From SZUA-430 sp040381215 (GTDB lineage Bacteria > Pseudomonadota > Alphaproteobacteria > Micropepsales > Micropepsaceae), in NCBI GenBank assembly GCA_040381215.1, contig JBEIHO010000079.1:1-12576 (forward strand): a DNA stretch of 12,576 nucleotides. Direction: 5' to 3'. A model generated the notes under the pieces. The model saw only the letters and a program-made list of their open reading frames with translations. It did not search any database and was not told the origin of the DNA. Shown one piece after another: positions 1 to 7,600 of the stretch. The translations under genes were made by a program, and so were the position numbers. Every line of letters starts with the position of its first letter. The first letter of the stretch is position 1.

Positions 1-57
1 AAAGCCGCCGGGTTCGCCGCATGTATGACTTTCTCGATGCCGGTCTCAGGGCCCACG

Positions 58-924
58 TCAGAGGAAGGCCGTCAGCTCGGACATGAAGCGGTCGAACTGG
101 TCGTGGTGGAGCCAGTGGCCGGCGTTCTCGAAAGTGATGATGCGCGCGTTGCGGAAGTGCCGGGCGCGGCCGTCTTTCTCGGGGTTCGAGGCCCAGCTCT
201 TTTCGCCGTACATCAGCAGTGTCGGGCAGTCGATGGCAGCCCAGAGCTGGTCGATGTCGGCCTGCGCCATGTCGAAGGGCGGGAAGATCCGCATGTAGGG
301 ATCAAATTTCCACGTATAGGTCCCGTCCTCGTTCTGGCTGACGCCGTGGATGGTCAGGTGGCGTGCCTGTTCGTCGGAGAGATAGTGGTTTTCTTCCTTC
401 ATGCGCGCGAGTGCGTCGTCGATGGAGGCATATTTGCGCGGGGTGCGCCCGGCGCTGGCGCGCTTGGCTTCGATCCAGCCGCGCAGGCGGTGGGAGGCAG
501 GCTTGGCGAGGCGCTCGGCCAGCATCTTGGGCGAGGGGCCGAGGCCCTCGATCGCCACGAGCTTGCGCACATTCTCAGGGTAGGTGCCGGCATAGCGCAG
601 CGCGATGTTGCCGCCATAGGAGTGCGCGACGATGGTGACAGGGGCCAGCTTCAGCTGGTGGATCAGCTGCGCCACGTCATAGAGATTGGCCAGCGAGCCG
701 TAGTCGCCATCGGCGGACCATTCGCTGTCGCCATGTCCACGCAGGTCCGGGGCGATCACGTGCCAGCGTGTGCGCAACGCCTCGGCTGTCCAGTCCCAGG
801 AGCGGGCGTGGTCGCGGCCACCATGCAGGAGCACGAGCGGTGGCGCGTCCGGATTGCCCCAGTCCACGTAGCGCAGTTTCAGACGCTGGGAGATGAAACT
901 GTGCGAGGTGGGGCCGGTGATCAT
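58..924 (-). CDS. alpha/beta hydrolase
   Basis: This 288-residue cytoplasmic protein is an alpha/beta-hydrolase-fold enzyme of unknown substrate; no signal peptide is visible. The oxyanion motif LLHGG lies at residues 32-36, the nucleophile elbow AHSYGG places the catalytic serine at Ser102, and the NAGHW motif supplies His270. The length is normal for the family. The usual acid after strand beta-7 is missing: in YGEKSW the expected Asp position is Ser243. Glu126 in VAIEGLG, after strand beta-6, is a possible replacement, as known in other members of the fold. The start is the ATG at 924, because the N-terminus (MITGPTSHSF) runs directly into the first beta strand, although no clear Shine-Dalgarno sequence precedes it. 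It is transcribed away from the peroxidase gene and looks monocistronic within the window. The fold assignment is secure; the reaction is not known. Confidence 0.93.
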   Translation of the reverse strand: MITGPTSHSFISQRLKLRYVDWGNPDAPPLVLLHGGRDHARSWDWTAEALRTRWHVIAPDLRGHGDSEWSADGDYGSLANLYDVAQLIHQLKLAPVTIVAHSYGGNIALRYAGTYPENVRKLVAIEGLGPSPKMLAERLAKPASHRLRGWIEAKRASAGRTPRKYASIDDALARMKEENHYLSDEQARHLTIHGVSQNEDGTYTWKFDPYMRIFPPFDMAQADIDQLWAAIDCPTLLMYGEKSWASNPEKDGRARHFRNARIITFENAGHWLHHDQFDRFMSELTAFL

Positions 925-1230
925 GGGTGCTTGGGCGGGTCGGTTGGAAATTATTCCGCTACGGCGCGGCGTTCTGAGGGGTTACCTACAAGAGAACGCT
1001 CGAAGGGGGAAGTCGAGCGAATCGGCGCCAAGTCGCGGGTCTGAAGCGGGGTTTTGCACAGCCTGCGGATGAATTTGGATTTGTCGCCTGTGACAAGTGG
1101 CAGTTTTTACTGTGGGTATGTGGCGTGTCTGCATCATGTGCGGATAGTTTGGTTGACGCATGGAATATTCAGAAGAGTTGATAAGTGTGCGGTGAGTTCC
1201 AAATGATTTCGCTGTGGAATTCAAGGGTGC

Positions 1231-1242
1231 GGAAAATTTTCC
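1231..1242. repeat. 12-base perfect palindrome GGAAAATTTTCC
   Basis: GGAAAATTTTCC is a perfect palindrome with an A4T4 centre, a sequence type known to bend DNA. It lies at the upstream border of the AT-rich island, about 55 bases before the promoter candidate. It could be a regulator or nucleoid-protein site; no specific regulator can be named. Confidence 0.4.
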
Positions 1243-1296
1243 TGTTTGTGTCCTCTGTAGTGAAAAGAATAAGTATTAGGAATATTTAATCTGTAG

Positions 1297-1324
1297 TTGT
1301 GATCCCTCTCTATACTTACATAAT
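1297..1324 (+). promoter_or_regulatory. candidate sigma-70-like promoter of the peroxidase gene
   Basis: TTGTGA (1297-1302) could be a -35 box and CATAAT (1319-1324) a -10 box, separated by 16 bases. The first matches the consensus at 4 of 6 positions and the second at 5 of 6. In such AT-rich DNA chance matches are common, so this is only a candidate. It would give a leader of about 320 bases before the peroxidase start. Confidence 0.3.
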
Positions 1325-1353
1325 ACATATATCACATTCATCTATATGTTTCT

Positions 1354-1392
1354 TTTCATCGAAACGCTTTTTATTTCGCTGTTTCATCGAAA
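1354..1392. repeat. two copies of TTTCATCGAAA, 28 bases apart
   Basis: The 11-base word TTTCATCGAAA occurs exactly at 1354-1364 and 1382-1392. Each copy is itself a dyad, TTTC-N3-GAAA. Two identical dyads just downstream of a candidate promoter are typical of a repressor or activator operator pair. The regulator is not identifiable from the sequence. Confidence 0.45.
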
Positions 1393-1410
1393 ATGTACCG
1401 CTCAGTTCCA

Positions 1411-1425
1411 ATACCTCGAAGGTAT
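1411..1425. repeat. short inverted repeat ATACCT-CGA-AGGTAT
   Basis: ATACCT (1411-1416) and AGGTAT (1420-1425) form a perfect 6-base inverted repeat around CGA. It could be an operator half-site pair or a small hairpin in the leader RNA. No T-run follows, so it is not a terminator. Confidence 0.35.
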
Positions 1426-1635
1426 GAGTGGAAATACTCCTTCGTATAGGTCGGCTTCTCAAAGGTGGAATGGATGCAGCCGGGGCGGGGCCCTAGCGTT
1501 TGCGTCGCGTTCGCTTCGGTTCTTGCGTCTCATTCACGGAATGCAGGCGTTTTCAGGGGCCATTGGGGCGCTTTGCATGGAGCTGTCTCTCCGCTTGCGC
1601 GGCTGGCGAGACGGGCTCCCAACGGAATTGACCTC

Positions 1636-1643
1636 AGGAAGGG
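1636..1643 (+). promoter_or_regulatory. ribosome binding site of the peroxidase gene
   Basis: AGGAAGGG lies nine bases before the ATG at 1653. It is a strong Shine-Dalgarno sequence and fixes this start rather than the overlapping open frames upstream. Confidence 0.75.
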
Positions 1644-1652
1644 TATTTTCAA

Positions 1653-4600
1653 ATGGTGGCCACGACACGTTTTGATCTGGAGTTCATCCTCGACCAGATC
1701 AAGAAGGCGGAAGCGATCGCCTCAGGGGCTGATATCAACTCGGTTATCCCGACGCCCTTCCATCCTTGGGGCCTTCGCACCGTCGATGGCAGCTACAACA
1801 ACATCATTCCCGGTCGCGAGAACTGGGGTTCGTCGGACGAGACCTTCATCCGGCTGCTCGATCCGGTCTGGAGGACGGCTGATCCCGTGTCGGGTCGTCC
1901 GTTCCCGGGTCAACCCGTTGGAACGCCGACGAGCTATCTGCAGACGTCTGGCTATGTGTTCGATGCCGCCCCGCGCATGATTTCGAACCTGATTGCTGAC
2001 CAGTCGACGCACAATTTCGCAGCCCTCGAGGCTGCTGGTGGTATTGCCTCCCAGCTTGTCGAGAGCCCTGGCCGGGACGGCATGTTCAGTACCCCCGGTG
2101 ACAACACGCTCGTCTTCTCGATCGCCAACGTCTCGCCCGATGAAGGCCTGTCGGCGCCGTTCAACAGCTGGTTCACGCTGTTCGGTCAGTTCTTCGATCA
2201 CGGCCTTGACCTCGTGAACAAGGGCGGATCGGGCACGGTGGTGATGCCGCTGCAGCCGGATGATCCGCTCTACGACATGGGCGCTGACGGTGTTGTCAGC
2301 GACGATGACGGGTTGGGCCTGGACGGCATTCGCGGCACGGCCGACGACAGCCCGAACTTCATGATGCTCACGCGGGCCACGAACCAGCCGGGGCCGGACG
2401 GGATCCTTGGTACTGCCGATGACATCCGCGAGCACAACAACCAGACCACGCCGTTCATCGACCAGAACCAGACCTACACGTCGCACGCCTCGCATCAGGT
2501 GTTCCTGCGCGAGTATGTGTTGAATGCCGATGGCAAGGCTGTGGCGACCGGCAAGCTGTTGGATGGCCCCGCTCACAAGGGTATTCCGACCTGGGCTGAC
2601 GTGAAGGATCAGGCCGTCGCGATGCTGGGCATCAAGCTCAGCGACCATGACGTGCACAATGTTCCGCTGCTGAAGACGGACGCTTTTGGCAAGTTCATTC
2701 CGGCTGCAAACGGCTTTGCGCAGGTTGGCGTGCGCGTTGGCAATGGGGCGGATGGCCTGGTTGGTACGGCTGACGACGTGATCGTGTTCGTTTCGGGCGT
2801 CGCTGGTGGGCTCGACATCAACGACCCCGATGCGATTTCGGCGGCGCTGGCGGCGGCCGGGTCGACGGCCACGTCCGGCACGGTTGCCCGGATCAATCAC
2901 GCGTTCCTCGACGACATCGCGCACGGCGCCAATCCTGGCACGTGGGACCATGACGGCAACCCCGCGACGGCGCGGGTGAACCAGACTGCCGATTCAGATG
3001 GCGTGGCGGGCGTCGATGATGGCCTTCCTGGAACCTATGATAATGAGCTGCTGGGTGCGCACTATGTCACGGGTGATGGACGCGGCAACGAGAACATCGG
3101 CCTGACGGCAATCCACAACATCTTCCACTCCGAGCACAACCGCCTGGTCGAGTCGATCAAGGCAGAGGTGCTGGCCAGCAATGACCCTGCTTTCATCGGC
3201 GAATGGCTGCTTGCCGGCGCGAACCAGGGGGACGGCGTGCAGGCGCTTGAGTGGAACGGCGAGCGCCTGTTCCAGGCGGCGCGTGCAATGACCGAGATGC
3301 AGTACCAGCATCTCGTGTTCGAGGAGTTCGCTCGCAAGGTCCAGCCCAGCATCGACGCCTTTGTGAACGTCGACATGTCGGTGAACCCCGGAATCTTTGC
3401 CGAGTTTGCCCACGTCGTCTATCGCTTCGGACACTCGATGCTGACCGAGACGGTCGACCGCTTCGATGCGAATTTCAATACCATCACCGCGCTGAACGGT
3501 GACAGCCAGTTGGGCCTGATCGCGGCGTTCCTCAATCCGCTCGAATTCGTCAACAGTGGCGCCGATGCCGCCGATGCCACGGCTTCGATCATCCGTGGCA
3601 TGACGCGCCAGCAGGGCAACGCCATCGACGAGTTCACGACAGAGGCGTTACGCAACAACCTGGTGGGCTTGCCGCTTGACCTGGTAGCGCTGAACATCGC
3701 CCGCGGTCGCGATACCGGCGTGCCGGGCCTCAACGATGCGCGCAAGCAGTTCTATGAGCTGACGGGCGATGCGCAGCTTACGCCCTATACAAGCTGGATC
3801 GACTTCGCCGAAAACGTGAAGCATCCGGCGTCGGTCATCAACTTCATTGCGGCCTATGGCACGCATGACCTGATCGTCAACGAAACAACCCTCGAGGGCA
3901 AGCGCGCCGCGGCGATGGCAATCGCGATGGGTGAGGATCAGGTGCTGAGCGATGGTCGCATCATCGCAGCGCCGGTGGATGCGATCGACTTCCTGAACGC
4001 TACCGGTGCCTTTGCCGGTGGTTCGCTGGGTGGCCTCAACAATGTCGATTTCTGGATCGGCGGCCTTGCAGAGAAGACGCCGCCGTTCGGCGGCATGCTG
4101 GGAACGACGTTTGCGTTCGTATTCGAGACGCAGATGGAGAACCTGCAGGTCGGCGACCGCTTCTATTACCTGTCGCGCTTCTCGGGCCAGAACTTCCTGT
4201 CCGAGCTCGAGGGCAACTCGTTTGCCTCGATGATCATGCGCAACACGGACCTCAAGTACCTGCCGGGCGACATCTTCGCGACGCCGGACTGGACGCTGGT
4301 TGTTGAACGCAATCTGCAGTACACGGGCCTCGGCACCGGCAATGCCGATCCTACGTGGGCCGATGAAGGTGGCGGCGGCACTCCATTCTCGCCGCTCGTG
4401 TCTCGCAACAATCCCGCTACGACGGGGCCGGACAGCAACTACCTGAAGTACAACGGTGGCGGGCACGTCGTGCTGGGTGGCGTCGAGGGGAATGACATCC
4501 TCATCGGTGGCATCGGCGATGACACGGTGTGGGGTGAAGGCGGCAATGACCGCATCGAGGGTGGAGCTGGCAACGACATCCTGAATGGTGGTGCCGGCAA

Positions 4601-7600
4601 CGACATCATCACCGACACGTTCGGCGACGACAACATCAAGGGAGATGCCGGCAACGACGTCATCCACTCGGGTGCGGGGCTTGACCTGGTCATCGCGGGC
4701 GCCGGCAACGACTTCGTCAATATTGGCGAGGACGAAGGCGAGGTGTTCGGTGGCCTGGGGGATGACTTCCTGACATCGGATGGCGTGCTGTTCACGCTGG
4801 TTGGCGGCTTCGGCAACGACTGGCTTGAAGGCGGACCCGGCATTGCGACGCTGGTTGCTGACAATGCCGACGTCGACGGTGCGGCGCTGAACTTTGGTAA
4901 TACCGATCCGCGCGGCGGCCATGACGTCATTGTCGGCAGCGGCGCGCCGAATGACCACGACGCGGGTGGCGGCGACGACATCATGGTCGGTGGCGGCGGC
5001 ACGGACCGGTTCGAGGGTTTCGTCGGCTTCGACTGGGTGACCTACCAGAACAATACGCAGTTCGGCGCTAATGCGGACATGTTCCTCAATGCGTTCGCGG
5101 TTCCGCCTCTGCCCGGTGACCCGGGCGCGACGCTCGACCGGTTTGACGCGGTGGAGGGCCTTTCCGGTTCGCAGTTGGCTGACGTGCTGCGCGGCAGTGA
5201 CCGCAACCCGGATGCAAATCCGACCGAGTTCGAGCTGACGATGGCAGGGCATGAACTCAACGCCGCCGGCATTGCCCGCATCACGGGCCTTGCCGCGCTG
5301 CTGGGTTCGGCGGCGGCCGGTGCCGATGGCATCGTTGGTTCGGCTGACGACATGTTCAGCGGCGGTAACATCATGCTGGGCGGTGGTGGATCCGACATCA
5401 TCGAGGGCCGTGGCGGCAACGACATCATCGACGGTGATGCCTATCTCTACGTTGCCATCGGCGTTGACCGGAACAATGACGGTGACTTTGACGATGCGAA
5501 CGAGCATGTCGGGTCGATGCGCGCCATCCAAGGCGAGATGCTGTCAGGCGCGTTGACGCCGGGCCAGCTTGGTATCGTGCGTGAAATCCGCACGGCGCCG
5601 GCAGGCACGGATGTCGACACGGCCGTGTTCACGAGCGATCGCGAGGACTATTTCATCGAAGGCGAAGGCACTGCCGGTGGCCTCAGGGATCTGGACGGGG
5701 ATGGTTTCATCCGTGTCACCCAGATCAATGGCGGCATCGTCATCGGCCGTGGGGCGACGGATGGTTTCGACCTCGTTCGCAATGTCGAGCGCCTGCAGTT
5801 CGCCGACCAGACGATCAATATCGCCGATACGATCAACCTGGATCCTGCCGGGCTGGCGATCATCAGCGATACGACCCCGACCGAGGGGCAGACGATCACT
5901 GTCGACATCTCGGGCATCACGGATCCCAATAACACGGCGACGGATGGTGCGATCACCGGTCCGGTGTCGATCGTCTGGCAGCAGCTGGGCGACGGCGGCG
6001 ATGTGTGGGTCGACGTGATGACGATGGATGAGGGCAATGGCTCGCAGGGCCCCGTCCCGGCGACCGGTCCGACACTTGTGGTCGGCTGGATGCAGGCGGG
6101 ACAGCCGCTGCGTGCCAAGATCACGTTCCTTGACCAGAACGGTGTGCAGGAAACAGTCTATTCGGCGCCGACAGCCCCTGTCATTGGCATCAACGATGCA
6201 CCGGTTGGCAGCCTTGTCATCAGCGATCCGACGCCCATCGAGGAGGAGTTGCTGACGGCGACGATCGCGTTCACGGACCCTGATGGGACGGTGCTTGCGG
6301 AGTATGCCTACAAGTGGCAGCGGTCGCTCGACGGCGTGACATGGACGGACATTGCGGACGAGACAGCTGTCAGTTACCTGCCGACGCAGGCTGATGTCGG
6401 TGCGAGGCTGAGGGCGGTTGTGTCCTATGTCGACGACCTCGGCAACGCGGAGACGGTGTTCTCGGCGGCGACCGCGGCGGTTGCAAACGTCAATGATGCG
6501 GCGACGGGCACGATCGTGTTCAGCAGCGCGCAGGTCCGCGAGGACTTCGCCCTGGTGGCCACGCCGACCAATGTCGAGGACCCGGACGGCCTGCCGAACC
6601 CGGTGGCCTATACCTATCAGTGGTATGCGTCGCCGACGGGCTTGGACGGCACGTTCACGGCAATCGCCGGCGCAACGTCGGCCAGCTACACCCCGGGACA
6701 GGCCCTGGTTGGCCAGTTCCTGCAGGTGGTGGCCAGCTTCACGGACGCCTTCGGCACTGTCGAGACGATCACGTCGTCGATCACGGCGCCGGTGCAGAAC
6801 ACCAATGACGCACCGGTCGGTACGACGCTTCTCTCGCCGCTGCCGGCTCTCGAGGATGCCGTTCTCACGGCGAACACGAGCGCCATCACGGACGAGGACG
6901 GCATGGGTCCGATCTCGGTCCAGTGGCAGCGCCTGAACGGTGCGACATGGGTCGACATCGCAGGTGCCAACACGGCAGACTTCACGCCGACGCAGGCGCT
7001 TGTCGGTGTGCAGGTGCGTGCGGTTGCGACCTACACGGATGGCTTCGGCACGGTCGAGCGCGTGGCTTCGGCGGGCACGTCAGTGGTCAACGTCAACGAT
7101 CTGCCGGTCGGTACGTTGAACCTGAGCACGCTTGCACCGCGCACCGGTGGCGTGATGACGGCGACGCCTGCCTTCACGGACGAGGATGGCTTCAATCCGG
7201 CCGGCCTCTCCTACACCTGGCAGGCTTCGACCGATGGTACGACGTGGGCGACGATTGCCGGGGCGACCGGCAGCTCGTTCACGCCGCTTGCCGCTCAGGT
7301 TGGCCAGCAGATCCGTTCGGTTGTCAGCTACACCGACAATTTCGGTGCTGTCGAAACTGTTACGTCTGCAGCGACTGCAGCCGTGTCGGCACAGAATGCC
7401 GTGCCGACCGGGACGGTGACGCTGAACGACACGACGCCGACCGAAACCGTGGGGCTGACCGCGACGCAGAACATCGCAGACGCCGACGGGATCGCGCCGG
7501 GGTCGATGGTGCTGCAGTGGCAGTCCTCGACGGATGGTATCACGTGGACCGACATTGCCGGTGCAACGGGGGAAAGCTTCACGCCCACGCAGGCGCAGGT

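Larger units (their letters stand above)
925..1652. promoter_or_regulatory. long AT-rich intergenic control region
   Basis: This 728-base gap separates the divergent hydrolase and peroxidase genes and holds no convincing gene. Bases 1261-1380 are only about 27-28% GC by hand count, against a strongly GC-rich surrounding. It contains a 12-base palindrome at 1231-1242, a weak sigma-70-like promoter candidate at 1297-1324, two exact copies of TTTCATCGAAA at 1354 and 1382, and a short hairpin at 1411-1425. The last 200 bases return to high GC and end in a good ribosome binding site. The short open frames here lack start signals and codon bias. I infer that it carries the promoter and operators of the peroxidase gene, possibly with a long 5' leader. 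Confidence 0.6.

Noticed and set aside
1..86. Possible C-terminal end of a plus-strand gene (frame ending at 84-86), or a minus-strand gene starting at 22
   Set aside because: The stretch is too short to judge. The plus frame has G/C-rich third positions up to 57 but then overlaps the hydrolase end; the minus frame has only seven codons in the window.
25..1044. Plus-strand open frame of 339 codons over the hydrolase
   Set aside because: It is the antisense of a clear alpha/beta hydrolase with catalytic motifs, and its translation shows no domain.
982..1224. Minus-strand 80-codon frame upstream of the hydrolase
   Set aside because: There is no ribosome binding site, odd composition and no recognisable features; it lies in the control region.
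1346..1675. Plus-strand 109-codon frame overlapping the peroxidase start, as a possible leader peptide
   Set aside because: No good ribosome binding site or codon bias; the strong site at 1636-1643 serves the ATG at 1653.
1722..2951. 409-codon minus-strand frame inside the peroxidase gene
   Set aside because: It is a shadow produced by codon bias in GC-rich DNA; the plus strand encodes clear peroxidase motifs here.
3648..5531. 627-codon minus-strand frame inside the peroxidase gene
   Set aside because: It is antisense to the peroxidase and RTX repeats; the Val/Ala/Asp-rich pattern mirrors the repeat codons.
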